Positions 43,965-52,736 of a DNA stretch of 64,000 bases are shown here, one piece after another. A program made the translations under genes and the position numbers. A model generated the notes under the pieces. It did not search any database. It was not told the DNA's origin and saw only the letters and a list, made by a program, of their open reading frames with translations. The stretch comes from JAFAMS01 sp963715815 (GTDB lineage Bacteria > Vulcanimicrobiota > Vulcanimicrobiia > Vulcanimicrobiales > Vulcanimicrobiaceae): positions 3,162,001 through 3,226,000 of the forward strand of contig OY970278.1 of assembly GCA_963715815.1 (NCBI GenBank), given 5' to 3'. Each line of letters starts with the position of its first letter. Position 1 is the stretch's first letter.

Positions 43965-45095
43965 TTGTTCCTGGTGTGGCTCGTCGGTGTCGATCTGCGC
44001 ATCACCATTCTCGCGGTGCCGCCGGTCTTGCCGGCGATTCACCACGATCTGATATTGAGCGAGGCGGCCGTCGGCGCGCTGACCGGCTTGCCGATCCTCA
44101 TCTTGAGCACCGCGGCAATCGCCGGTTCGGCGTTGATCGCGCGCATCGGCGCTCGACGCGCGTGGATCGCGGGACTGTTACTCGTTGCGATCTGCGGTGC
44201 GGCGCGCGGAGCCGGCCCTTCGATCGGCATGTTGTTCGTGATGACGGTTCTGATGGGGATCGGGGTCGCAGTCTGTCAGCCGGCAGCACCGACGATCGTC
44301 GGCGAATGGTTTCCATCCTCGATCGGTCTTGCAACCGCGATTTACGTCAACGGTCTGCTAGTCGGCGAAACACTGAGTGCTGCGTTCACAATTCCGTATA
44401 TCTTGCCGCTACTCGGATCAAGTTGGGAATGGAGCTTCGTGTTCTGGTCGCTGCCGGTTGCGCTTTCGATTGTGCTTCTGGCGCTGTTTTCGCGCGAACA
44501 CTCCGTGCCTCAAACAGAGATGCGCCGATGGTGGCCTAATTGGCGTGACGGCCTACTGTGGCGGCTTGGCATCATTCAAGCCGGTGCGTCGATTGCGTAC
44601 TGGGCGACCAACGCGTTCATTCCAGACTATCTGCACGCGATACACAGGCCGGAGATGATTGCGCCCAGTTTGGCAGTGATGAACTTCGGGCAGCTGCCCG
44701 CATCTTTCGCGACGCTCTTTTTCGCACAACGCCTTGCAGGAAGGCACGAAGTCTTCTTCTATCTCGGCGTCATCGCGATTGCGGGATTGGGTTTGTTCAT
44801 CTTCACGCCGAACTGGCTCGGTATCACCGGAATCGGGTTCGTCGGTGCTGCAACGTCGTTCACGATGGTGATGGTGCTAGCGCTCTTACCGATGGCGGCC
44901 GAACAGCACGACGTTCATCATCTGACCGCCGGTGTATTGACGATCAGCTACGGGGGAACGTTCATCGGTAACTTCTTGAGCGGCGTTCTGTGGGATGCGA
45001 CGCACGCTCCGCTGGCGGCGTTTCTCCCCATTTTCGTCGGGATGCTCGTTCTGGCGTTCGGCTCACTCGGTAAGTGGAAAGTTGCTACGGCGTGA
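43965..45095 (+). CDS. MFS transporter, CynX/NimT-like
   Basis: A 376-residue permease with about 12 hydrophobic helices. The first helices V-W-L-V-G-V-D-L-R-I-T and the A-I-Y-V-N-G-L-L-V-G-E motif match its paralogue at 51597. The TTG 43965 start is the only start-like codon before helix 1. The substrate is unknown. It overlaps the dioxygenase by GTGA. Confidence 0.88.
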   Translation: MFLVWLVGVDLRITILAVPPVLPAIHHDLILSEAAVGALTGLPILILSTAAIAGSALIARIGARRAWIAGLLLVAICGAARGAGPSIGMLFVMTVLMGIGVAVCQPAAPTIVGEWFPSSIGLATAIYVNGLLVGETLSAAFTIPYILPLLGSSWEWSFVFWSLPVALSIVLLALFSREHSVPQTEMRRWWPNWRDGLLWRLGIIQAGASIAYWATNAFIPDYLHAIHRPEMIAPSLAVMNFGQLPASFATLFFAQRLAGRHEVFFYLGVIAIAGLGLFIFTPNWLGITGIGFVGAATSFTMVMVLALLPMAAEQHDVHHLTAGVLTISYGGTFIGNFLSGVLWDATHAPLAAFLPIFVGMLVLAFGSLGKWKVATA

Positions 45096-45919
45096 ACGCG
45101 TTCGAAGAGCAAGGATACCTTGTCATCCCCGGTTTCAAGTCAGCGAAAGAGATTCGTGAGCTGCGAGCGCGCGCCGACGCCATCGTCAACGAATTCGACC
45201 CGTCCGAAAACATTTCGATCTTCACGACCAGCGATGAATCGACGAAGAACGATGAATATTTTTTGAGTTCGGCTGACAAGATTCGATGCTTTTTCGAAGA
45301 GGAAGCGTTCGACGATCGAGGCCGCCTCAAGCAATCCAAGGCTCTTTCGATCAACAAAATCGGGCACGCAATGCACGATCTCGATCCGGTCTTCGATGAA
45401 TTCTCGCATGGCTCAAGGCTGGCCGATGTCGCGCAGCGTGCGGGCCTGCGCGATCCAGTGATCTATCAATCGATGTACATCTTCAAACAGCCGCACATCG
45501 GCGGAGAAGTCCGCTGGCATCAAGATGCGACATACTTTTGGACCAAACCGATCACGGTGACGACTTTCTGGTTCGCACTCGAGAACGCCGATCGCAACAA
45601 CGGCTGTCTGTGGACGCAGCCCGGAGGGCATCGCACCCCGCTGCGCGAGCGTTTCGTCGTCGAGAACGGCAACACGCACGTTCGGCGGCTCGACACGACG
45701 CCGTGGCCGAGCGGCAAATCGGCGGTCCCGCTCGAAGTCGAGGAAGGGACGCTCGTCGTCTTTCATGGCTTGCTGCCGCACTACAGCGAACCGAATCGAT
45801 CCCCACTGTCACGACACGCGTACACACTGCACGCAGTTGACGCGAGCGCAAAGTACTCCGCGCTGAATTGGCTTCAGCGCGGAGCGAATCTGAATCTACC
45901 GCTGCGTGGGTTTAGTTAG
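45092..45919 (+). CDS. Phytanoyl-CoA dioxygenase family protein
   Basis: A 275-residue Fe(II)/2-oxoglutarate enzyme. The facial triad H-x-D is in W-H-Q-D-A-T-Y and the distal His follows in a P-H-Y-S segment, with Arg for 2-oxoglutarate downstream. Substrate unknown. The start GTG 45092 overlaps the MFS stop, so the transported compound may be its substrate. Confidence 0.9.
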   Translation: MNAFEEQGYLVIPGFKSAKEIRELRARADAIVNEFDPSENISIFTTSDESTKNDEYFLSSADKIRCFFEEEAFDDRGRLKQSKALSINKIGHAMHDLDPVFDEFSHGSRLADVAQRAGLRDPVIYQSMYIFKQPHIGGEVRWHQDATYFWTKPITVTTFWFALENADRNNGCLWTQPGGHRTPLRERFVVENGNTHVRRLDTTPWPSGKSAVPLEVEEGTLVVFHGLLPHYSEPNRSPLSRHAYTLHAVDASAKYSALNWLQRGANLNLPLRGFS

Positions 45920-45927
45920 AGGTAACA

Positions 45928-46458
45928 ATGACCTGGCCAGATATTCTGATCCTCGCCGTGCTCCTCATCGGCGCGCTCAAAGGGTTCAAGCGGGGACTCG
46001 TTTCTGAGATCGGCGGCTTTATAGCAATCGTTCTTGCATTCTGGGCCGGACTGCACTACAACGGAGGCTTCGACAGCCTGGTCCAGCACGTGACGAACAC
46101 GACTCAGGGTTCCGCGCACGTGATCGCAGCGATCGCGTTTGCAATCGCGATCTATATCGTGTTGCTCGTGCTGTCCAACGTGCTCTCCGTGTTCGCCAAG
46201 CTTCCGGTACTCGGTCTCGCAAACAATCTGCTCGGGATTCCGGTCGGCGCCTTGAAGGCCGCCGTGTTGGTGTGGGCGGTTATCTACGTTGCGCTGCTGT
46301 TTCCGTTACCAAACGACGTGCGAACCGATCTGCGGCATTCATCGCTCGTCGCGATGGCAACGCAGCCCAACACGCAAGTCGACGCGGTAATCGTTGAATC
46401 GCTGCCGTGGTTCGCGCGGCCGTTCGTTCAGGGTTTTTTAAAGAGCAACCGAGTTTAG
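45928..46458 (+). CDS. cvpA: CvpA family membrane protein
   Basis: A 176-residue inner-membrane protein with four hydrophobic helices and the CvpA pattern G-F-K-R-G-L-V-S-E-I-G and G-L-A-N-N-L-L-G-I-P. CvpA acts in envelope stress and colicin V export in other bacteria. It ends 21 bp inside the convergent aminotransferase. Confidence 0.9.
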   Translation: MTWPDILILAVLLIGALKGFKRGLVSEIGGFIAIVLAFWAGLHYNGGFDSLVQHVTNTTQGSAHVIAAIAFAIAIYIVLLVLSNVLSVFAKLPVLGLANNLLGIPVGALKAAVLVWAVIYVALLFPLPNDVRTDLRHSSLVAMATQPNTQVDAVIVESLPWFARPFVQGFLKSNRV

Positions 46459-47619
46459 GCCGTGTTTAAAGGCCTCGCGCGCGGCACCGACGCCGGCGCC
46501 GAGGTCGACCGGGAATCCCTGACGGTCGATCGCGTCCTCGAATGCGCCCAACATCGAGAGCACGTTGTCGCGCGTGATGTCGCCCATCGTGCCAATCCGG
46601 AAAATCTTGCCTTTGAGCTGCTGTTGGCCGCCTGAGAGAACGAAGCCCTGATCGCGGCATGTTTGCAGAACTGCGGATGCGTCAACACGTTCAGGGCAAT
46701 GGATCGCGACGACGGTATTCGAGTGGTGCGGCGAATGCGAGAACGCACGCAAACCGATCGCGGTGCAGAACGTGTGAATCGCGTGCGCATTCAGCGAGAG
46801 CCGTTGATGTACTTTCTTGTCGCCTTCGCGCTCGTACAGATCGAGCGCACGCTCGAGCGCGTACACGATCGAGATCGGCGGCGTCCAGGGTGTTTGTCCG
46901 ATCTTCTGAAACTCGCGCGCGCGGCGTAAGTCGAAATAGAAGCGCGAGCTGCGCGTCTTCTCCATCTTTTCCCAGGCGCGATCCGAGACGGCAACCATCG
47001 CGAGACCGGGCGGCGCCGCGAATGCCTTTTGCGATGCGGCAACGACGATGTCGTAGCCCCAGTCGTCCATCATGAACGGCGTTGCACCCATCCCGCTGAC
47101 GCTGTCGACGATGACGAGCGCAGGATGCTTGCCGATTGCAGTCGCGAGCGCATGCATGTCATTCGCAACGCCCGTCGACGTCTCGTTGTGCGTCAGCAGA
47201 ATGCCTTTGATCTCGCAATTCTCGTCGGCGCGCAGTCGCTCGGAGAGCAAACGGTGATCGACGCCGCGTCCCCACTTCGTGTCGAAGATCTCGACGTCCG
47301 CGCCCCACATCTTCGCTATCGACGCGATCCGGTTGCCGAACACGCCGACGGGAGCCGCCAAAACTTTCTCGCCGGCACCGAACAGATTTGCGACCGCCGC
47401 TTCCAGGCCGCCCGTCCCCGATGCGCCGAGCATCAGGACTTCGTGACGCGTTCCGAAGATCGGCCGCAGTCGCGAATTCATGCGTTCCAGCGTTCGTTTG
47501 AACTCCGGACCGCGATGGTCGACCATCTGACGAGTCATCGCCGTCAGAACAGGCTCGGCTACGGTAACCGGGCCCGGTAGGAACAGAAGCTGCTTGTTGC
47601 TCGTGGTACGCCGGTCCAT
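46438..47619 (-). CDS. Class V aminotransferase, alanine-glyoxylate type
   Basis: A 393-residue PLP enzyme of the serine/alanine:glyoxylate family. The PLP lysine is in A-A-S-Q-K-A-F-A-A-P-P-G, with L-P-G-P-V-T-V near the start and a V-D-S-V-S-G-M segment. The ATG 47619 follows AGGAAAGG. It is divergent from selD with 66 bp between; a link to selenium is not implied. Confidence 0.92.
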   Translation of the reverse strand: MDRRTTSNKQLLFLPGPVTVAEPVLTAMTRQMVDHRGPEFKRTLERMNSRLRPIFGTRHEVLMLGASGTGGLEAAVANLFGAGEKVLAAPVGVFGNRIASIAKMWGADVEIFDTKWGRGVDHRLLSERLRADENCEIKGILLTHNETSTGVANDMHALATAIGKHPALVIVDSVSGMGATPFMMDDWGYDIVVAASQKAFAAPPGLAMVAVSDRAWEKMEKTRSSRFYFDLRRAREFQKIGQTPWTPPISIVYALERALDLYEREGDKKVHQRLSLNAHAIHTFCTAIGLRAFSHSPHHSNTVVAIHCPERVDASAVLQTCRDQGFVLSGGQQQLKGKIFRIGTMGDITRDNVLSMLGAFEDAIDRQGFPVDLGAGVGAAREAFKHGLNSVAL

Positions 47620-47685
47620 GGCAATTCCTTTCCTCTTAAGCCTGCAGGCATCCCGCGAACAACCGGCACAACTTGGCCCTTGCAC

Positions 47686-48711
47686 ATGACGTCACAGATT
47701 CGGCTGACTACGCTATCGTCGACCTCAGGTTGAGCTAGCAAAGTCGGAGCCGCCGACCTGGCGCAGGTCCTGCGCCGTTTGCCCCTGAGTGAAGACAAGA
47801 ACGTCCTGGTCGGTATTGAGACGCGGGATGACGCCGGCGTTTACCGTTTGCGCGACGATCTTGCGCTGGTACAAACGGTGGATTTCTTCACGCCGATCGT
47901 TGATGACCCGTACGATTTCGGACGCATCGCTGCCGTAAATGCGCTGTCTGATATCTATGCGATGGGCGCGACGCCGTTAACGGCTCTTAACGTATGTGCA
48001 TTTCCGGTCGAGGAAGTTGACGCCGAGATTCTCGGCCGCATTCTCGAAGGCGGGGCTGCCATCGCGAAGCAAGCTGGCGTGGCATTGCTAGGCGGCCACA
48101 CGGTCAAAGATGCGGAGCCCAAGTACGGCTGGGCCGTCACCGGGACGGTCCATCCGAAGAAAGTGGTCACGAACGCGGGCTCCCGTCCCGGCGATTTACT
48201 GATCCTCACAAAACCAATCGGTACGGGGATTCTGACGACAGCGCGCAAGCGCGACCTGATCGACGACGCGGCGCTGCAGCCCGCGATCGACTCGATGCTG
48301 ACGCTCAACGCCGATGCCGCGCGCGCGATGGTCGCGGTCGGCGTCAACGCCGCGACCGACGTTACGGGATTCGGGCTTCTCGGTCACGCAGGTGAAATGA
48401 TGGAGGCATCGGGTGTCGGCTTTGCGCTCGACGCGGTCTCGATTCCAATCTTCGACGGCGTCCTCGATTTGATTCGCAACGATTGCATCCCCGGCGGGAC
48501 GAAAGACAACGCACAGACGCACGCGGCGTTCACGCGCTTCGCGGAAAACATCGATCCCGCGGTGCGCATGGCGCTCTCCGACGCGCAGACGTCGGGCGGA
48601 TTATTGATCTCGGTGCCGCGCGAAAACGCGAAGAAACTAATCGCCGCGATTGGACCGTCGGCCCACATTATCGGCGTCGTCCTCACTGGAGATGGTATCA
48701 GCGTCGGGTAG
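47686..48711 (+). CDS. selD: Selenophosphate synthetase, itself a selenoprotein
   Basis: A 341-residue enzyme that makes selenophosphate, the selenium donor for Sec-tRNA synthesis. The ATG frame from 47686 reads L-T-T-L-S-S-T-S-G, an in-frame TGA at 47731-47733, then A-S-K-V-G-A-A-D-L-A-Q-V-L-R-R-L-P. This aligns with the SelD N-terminus G-x-G-C-G-C-K: Sec16 replaces the catalytic Cys and Lys19 the catalytic Lys; the second Cys is Ser. Downstream are E-T-R-D-D-A-G-V-Y and other SelD motifs. Without reading TGA as Sec the catalytic N-terminus would be lost. Confidence 0.95.
47731..47757 (+). other. UGA selenocysteine codon with putative SECIS hairpin in selD
   Basis: The UGA (47731-47733) is followed by GTCGG (47743-47747), loop AGCCG and CCGAC (47753-47757). 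The loop begins 14 nt after the UGA and has G in its second position. This is short but fits the bacterial SECIS consensus; folded by eye. Confidence 0.6.
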
Positions 48712-48714
48712 CTT

Positions 48715-48743
48715 TTGTCACCCCGAGCGAAGTCGAGGGGTAG
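48715..48743 (+). repeat. Short relative of the dispersed CCCCGAGC repeat
   Basis: TTGTCACCCCGAGCGAAGTCGAGGGG sits in the 35-bp gap between the convergent selD and DUF3501 stops. It shares the ends TTGTCA and GTCGAGGG with the 50-bp inverted repeat and can fold, so it may serve as a bidirectional terminator. Confidence 0.65.
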
Positions 48744-48746
48744 AGA

Positions 48747-49328
48747 TTATTTCAGATCTTCAAAGAGGCTGCTGGCCAGTTCCTCAGAGATGATCGCGGT
48801 CGCCGACATCGCGGGATGATCGACTTCGATCGCGAGTCTTCCGGAGGCTGCGAGGCCGACGAGCTTCTCGCCAAGTCCGCGCGGCAAGACGAAACGGACA
48901 AACTGTACCGAGCTGACCGCTTCCGTCGAAATTTGCGCCTCGGAAAATGATGCGGCCACTTTGCGGTCGCCGGCGATCAAGTGCACGTGGCGTTCGAGCC
49001 CGACAAGTGCCTTGAGCGCCGCATCGCGTTCGGCGGCATCTTCGTACTCGATCAACATCGTTGCCGACAGCTCGTCTTCGCGCGGGATCAGATCGTTGTA
49101 CGTGTCAAGCTCGTGCGCAATCGCATCATCGGCGGTGATGCGCTCGACGCGCAACATCTCTTCCACTTGGTACCACACGCTCCGGGTATTCTCGAATAGA
49201 AACGTCAGATGCTCGCCGACGCGCAGCCTTCGGCGTTCCTTTTCGTGAATGAACAGCGGGCGCAACACCGGACGCAAGCGTTCCCACTGCGCGTACGGCA
49301 TGATCTGCTCCAGCGTTATTGCTTTCAC
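48747..49328 (-). CDS. DUF3501 family protein
   Basis: A 193-residue cytoplasmic protein starting M-K-A-I-T-L-E-Q-I-M-P with P-R-E-D-E-L-S-A-T-M and E-K-E-R-R-R motifs typical of DUF3501. The family has no known biochemistry but is usually encoded next to CCG-type Fe-S proteins and rubrerythrin, as here. The start overlaps the Fe-S gene stop by ATGA. Confidence 0.9.
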   Translation of the reverse strand: MKAITLEQIMPYAQWERLRPVLRPLFIHEKERRRLRVGEHLTFLFENTRSVWYQVEEMLRVERITADDAIAHELDTYNDLIPREDELSATMLIEYEDAAERDAALKALVGLERHVHLIAGDRKVAASFSEAQISTEAVSSVQFVRFVLPRGLGEKLVGLAASGRLAIEVDHPAMSATAIISEELASSLFEDLK

Positions 49329-50626
49329 GAAAACCCATCGCTCCTATACGAGCGAGCGAGGACTTCGATCGGATGAATCGGCTTGACGCCGGTTGCCTGT
49401 TCGATCTGCACGGCCGAGAGCGGACAATCCGTCGCCATTATGTTTGCGCCCGCATCCGTCAATCCGTCGAACGCCTTCTTCCCCCATTTCATGGAGAGCT
49501 CGAAATACTCGCGTTTCATCGCCCACGTTCCGTCGTGCGCCGTGCACGCATCGACGGTCGTGATTTCCGTCTCCGGAATCAACCGCATCAGATCGCGCGA
49601 ACGAAAACCTATTTGCTGGTATTTCAAGTGGCACGGCACATGATACGCAACCGATTTCGGAGAGCTGCGAAAGTCGCGTGAGAACATGTTTGCCTGCTTG
49701 AGCGACCACAACAGCTCGTGCAAATCCATGACGGCTGCAGAGAACTCTTTCGTCTCCTCCGGCCCCAGGATGTCGATATATTCCATCTTCATTGTCATCG
49801 AGCACGTCGGGTTGATGGCCGCAATTTTGTAGCCCTGACGCACGTACGGCATAAATGTTTCGATGTTTTTCCGGGCCTGTTTACGCGCGAACTCGACGTC
49901 GCCGCCGTCCAGTGCGGGCATTCCGCAGCAATTTTGCTTCGGACACGCGATCGTGCACGAATTCTTGGCGAGCACCTCAACGGCAGCTTTGCCGGGCTCG
50001 GGATTGTAATAGTTGACGAAGCAAGTCGGAAACAGCACAACTTTAGCAGCCGGCGACGCGGGATCCGCCGGAAGCGGATTACGGCTGAGCCATTTCTCGA
50101 AGGTCTCGTTTGCAAAATCCGGCAGCTTCTTATCCCGGTGAATTCCGAGCAGCTTCTCCATCATGATGCGCTGCGCGCGATTGTGACACGAGGCATTTGC
50201 CAAGGACGGCGTCAACGAGCCGGTCTTCCCAAGCAGATCGGGATTGCCGAGCATCCGCTCGCGCGGCTTGATCCCGTGCTGCTTTGCGCGCACGGTCTTC
50301 GCGCGCATCATCAAACGTGCGAAGTCGAGCTGAAACTCGTGCTTGTCGCGCGTCGTGTACGGACAACGCACTTCGCACATCTTGCAGTTGTAGCAAAGAT
50401 CGACGACTTTATCGCGTTCTTCGGGCGCGAGCTTTGCGGCATCGCCGTCGACGCGATCCATCGACTCGAACATCGATGGAAATGATGGACATTGATTGAA
50501 GCATAAGCGACATCCGTTGCAGATGTCGAACGCGCGCTCGACTTCATTTTCCAGCGCGGACGGGTCCCAGTACTTCGCTTCGGTCGCGTTGTAGCTGAGC
50601 CCGTCCGTGGGCTGCTGAGATTTAAT
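49325..50626 (-). CDS. Heterodisulfide-reductase-like Fe-S protein, ATT start proposed
   Basis: A 433-residue redox protein. Two [4Fe-4S] motifs lie near the N-terminus: C-N-G-C-R-L-C-F-N-Q-C-P and C-Y-N-C-K-M-C-E-V-R-C-P. Two CCG-type blocks follow (C-C-G-M-P and V-P-C-H). The first ATG is at 50473, after the first cluster; the frame opens after a TAG at 50642 and contains no ATG/GTG/TTG before the cluster. ATT 50626 or a CTG further in are the candidates. It likely transfers electrons to rubrerythrin. Confidence 0.88.
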   Translation of the reverse strand: MKSQQPTDGLSYNATEAKYWDPSALENEVERAFDICNGCRLCFNQCPSFPSMFESMDRVDGDAAKLAPEERDKVVDLCYNCKMCEVRCPYTTRDKHEFQLDFARLMMRAKTVRAKQHGIKPRERMLGNPDLLGKTGSLTPSLANASCHNRAQRIMMEKLLGIHRDKKLPDFANETFEKWLSRNPLPADPASPAAKVVLFPTCFVNYYNPEPGKAAVEVLAKNSCTIACPKQNCCGMPALDGGDVEFARKQARKNIETFMPYVRQGYKIAAINPTCSMTMKMEYIDILGPEETKEFSAAVMDLHELLWSLKQANMFSRDFRSSPKSVAYHVPCHLKYQQIGFRSRDLMRLIPETEITTVDACTAHDGTWAMKREYFELSMKWGKKAFDGLTDAGANIMATDCPLSAVQIEQATGVKPIHPIEVLARSYRSDGFS

Positions 50627-50641
50627 GGCGCTCGGCTCGCT

Positions 50642-51061
50642 CTAGTCGATCGTCGCCAGTGCTTTTTCGAAGCGACCGGCGTGCGATTTCTCGGCCTTGG
50701 CGAGCGTCTCGAACCAATCCGCAATCTCGGAGAATCCCTCGTCGCGCGCCGTTTTTGCCATGCCGGGATACATGTTGGTGTACTCATGGGTCTCGCCGTG
50801 CACGGCTGATTTCAGATTCAGCGACGTGTCGCCGATGCGCTGATCGGTTGCCGGATCGCCGACAATCTTCAAATAGTCGAGGTGACCGTGCGCGTGACCG
50901 GTTTCGCCTTCCGCTGTGTCGCGAAAGAGTCCGGCGATGTCGGGATGGCCTTCAACGTCTGCGATCTTGGCGAAATAGAGATAACGCCGATTCGCTTGGC
51001 TTTCGCCGGCGAACGCATCTTTGAGATTGCCGTGCGTCTTGGTACCTTTGAGGTCTTTCAT
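50642..51061 (-). CDS. Rubrerythrin-like di-iron protein
   Basis: A 139-residue ferritin-like protein lacking the C-terminal rubredoxin domain. The di-iron ligands lie in G-E-S-Q-A-N-R-R-Y, E-G-E-T-G-H and A-E-K-S-H. It probably reduces hydrogen peroxide with electrons from the neighbouring Fe-S protein. It lies 16 bp after the Fur/PerR gene. Confidence 0.93.
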   Translation of the reverse strand: MKDLKGTKTHGNLKDAFAGESQANRRYLYFAKIADVEGHPDIAGLFRDTAEGETGHAHGHLDYLKIVGDPATDQRIGDTSLNLKSAVHGETHEYTNMYPGMAKTARDEGFSEIADWFETLAKAEKSHAGRFEKALATID

Positions 51062-51077
51062 TGTTAGCGAACTCTCC

Positions 51078-51557
51078 TTACCGAATGGAAGCTTTGCTGC
51101 AATCGGCGCAAACCGCCTGAATTTCGACGGAAGCGCCTAAGACTTGAAAATCACCGATGCTCTTGCACGCGCTCAGAAGGCGCTCATCAGCATCCGGGAT
51201 GCTGACGTCCGCGATCCGGTGACAGCGCACGCACACGACGTGGTGGTGCGGCGCGACGTTGCCGTCGTACCGCGCGCTGTCGTGCAGCAGCGTTACTTTG
51301 CGCGCCTCGCCGGCGTCGCAGAGCACTTCGAGCGTCCGGTGAACGGTCGCGCGGGAAATGTACGGATGCTCTTGTCGCACGGTCTCGTAGACGGCGTCCG
51401 CCGTTGGATGCTGTGCCGAGGAAAGCAAGGCCCGGATGATAGCCAGCCGCTGCGGCGTGATCGCGAGACCCCTCTCGCGGCAGCGTTCCGTAAATTCCGC
51501 CAGCCGGTGGGCCGCGTAGTCCTGGTGCTGGCTTTTCTCGATGAGCTCAGGTTTCAT
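51078..51557 (-). CDS. Fur/PerR-family metal-dependent repressor
   Basis: A 159-residue regulator with a winged helix (L-A-I-T-P-Q-R-L-A-I) and dimer domain. The metal motif H-H-H-V-V-C-V-R-C and the C-terminal C-A-D-C structural-zinc pair are present. Linkage to rubrerythrin points to PerR-type peroxide sensing. The ATG 51557 is 1 bp from its own operator; upstream starts at 51593 would read through that operator. Confidence 0.92.
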   Translation of the reverse strand: MKPELIEKSQHQDYAAHRLAEFTERCRERGLAITPQRLAIIRALLSSAQHPTADAVYETVRQEHPYISRATVHRTLEVLCDAGEARKVTLLHDSARYDGNVAPHHHVVCVRCHRIADVSIPDADERLLSACKSIGDFQVLGASVEIQAVCADCSKASIR

Positions 51558-51586
51558 TAGCGTGTGATAATGATTATCATACGCTA
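51558..51586 (-). promoter_or_regulatory. Fur/PerR box overlapping the promoter
   Basis: A 29-bp palindrome (14-1-14, one mismatch) with core GATAATGATTATCAT, close to the Fur box consensus. On the minus strand -35 TTGACG (51600-51595), 16-bp spacer and -10 GATAAT (51578-51573) overlap it. Transcription would start about 10 nt before the ATG, giving an almost leaderless mRNA that is autoregulated. Confidence 0.85.
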
Positions 51587-51596
51587 ATGGCAAGCG

Positions 51597-52736
51597 TCAA
51601 GCCCGATGGGCGAACTGGGACTTAGGCAGCGTGCCGCCGGCGAAGGCAACCAGCACTGCGCCAATCGCGACCGGAATGAAGGCTGTTGCGGGGATGCGCG
51701 TCGCGTCCCAAAGCGCACCGCCGAGCAGCGTTAATACGAACGACCCGAGGTACGCGATCGTGAACATCCCGGCCGAGAGGCGATGTACGTCCCCGTGATG
51801 CGTCAGCATCGGAGGCAGCGCGATGATCATCGTCAGACCGACTGCGGAAGTCAGCCCCAATATCGAGACGCCGACGATGACGAGCGTGTCCGATCCCGCG
51901 ATCAACATTGCAAGCGCCGGCAGCGCAGCAATCAGAATCACGAAAAAGAAGCGCGGTTTTCCAGCCAGCTTTTGCGCCACGAACATCGCTGCAATCGAGC
52001 CCGGAACCTGGGCCGTGTTGAGTGCACCGATTGCAAGCGGTGAAAGCCACGGACGGCCGAGCGCGTGAAAGTAATCCGGAATGTACGCGTTGAGCCCGAA
52101 ATAAAGCACCGATATTCCAGCTTGCAAAATACCGAGCCGCCAAGTGAGAAACTTATGCCAGTCCGGCCACCACGCGACCGAACGCGGCTCTCCGCGTGGT
52201 GCTGCATCTACATCTCCGTCTACATCTACATCGGAAACCCATATACCGAACACGAGCGCAGTTAAAATAACCGGTATCGACCACAGCGCGAGGTTCACTT
52301 CCCAACTGTTGCCGATGTGCGGAAGAAGCGCGGGCACCAGATCCGCAGGAATCGCCTCGCCGACCAAAATGCCGTTGACGTAAACCGCAGTCGCGAATCC
52401 GATACGCGTCGCAAACCATTCGCCAACGAGCGTCGGCGCGGCGGGTTGGCAGATTGCGACGCCCGCGCCCATGACGAACGTCATCGCAAACAACATCGCC
52501 ATGTTCGGACCGACGCCGCGCAATGCACCCGCTACCGCGATGATCGAGAGACCGATGATCGTCGCGCGGCGCGCGCCGAGACGCGCGATCAAAAGCGAGC
52601 CGCCGATCGCCGCGACGCTGAGCAGCAGCACGGGGACGGAGGTCAATGCGCCGACTGCTTTCTCGTTGAGCCCAAGGTCGTGGTGGATCTGCGTCAACAC
52701 CGGCGGTACCGCCAGCATCGTGAAGCGCAGGTCCAT
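51597..52736 (-). CDS. MFS transporter, paralogue of 43965-45095
   Basis: A 379-residue permease of the CynX/NimT group, clearly related to the gene at 43965 (V-G-M-D-L-R-F-T and V-Y-V-N-G-I-L-V-G-E). The ATG 52736 falls inside helix 1; in-frame sequence L-R-R-R-D-W-F-H-L-G-L-L-W-L-V-G lies upstream back to the lon stop with only CTG (52784) as possible start. A hydrophilic loop contains D-V-D-V-D-G-D-V-D, encoded by a hexamer tandem repeat at 52204-52231. The stop overlaps the Fur promoter -35. Confidence 0.87.
   Translation of the reverse strand: MDLRFTMLAVPPVLTQIHHDLGLNEKAVGALTSVPVLLLSVAAIGGSLLIARLGARRATIIGLSIIAVAGALRGVGPNMAMLFAMTFVMGAGVAICQPAAPTLVGEWFATRIGFATAVYVNGILVGEAIPADLVPALLPHIGNSWEVNLALWSIPVILTALVFGIWVSDVDVDGDVDAAPRGEPRSVAWWPDWHKFLTWRLGILQAGISVLYFGLNAYIPDYFHALGRPWLSPLAIGALNTAQVPGSIAAMFVAQKLAGKPRFFFVILIAALPALAMLIAGSDTLVIVGVSILGLTSAVGLTMIIALPPMLTHHGDVHRLSAGMFTIAYLGSFVLTLLGGALWDATRIPATAFIPVAIGAVLVAFAGGTLPKSQFAHRA

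Noticed and set aside
47620..47685. Extension of the class V aminotransferase upstream of ATG 47619
   Set aside because: The family starts at M-D-R-R and AGGAAAGG is directly before 47619; the upstream codons belong to the divergent selD leader.
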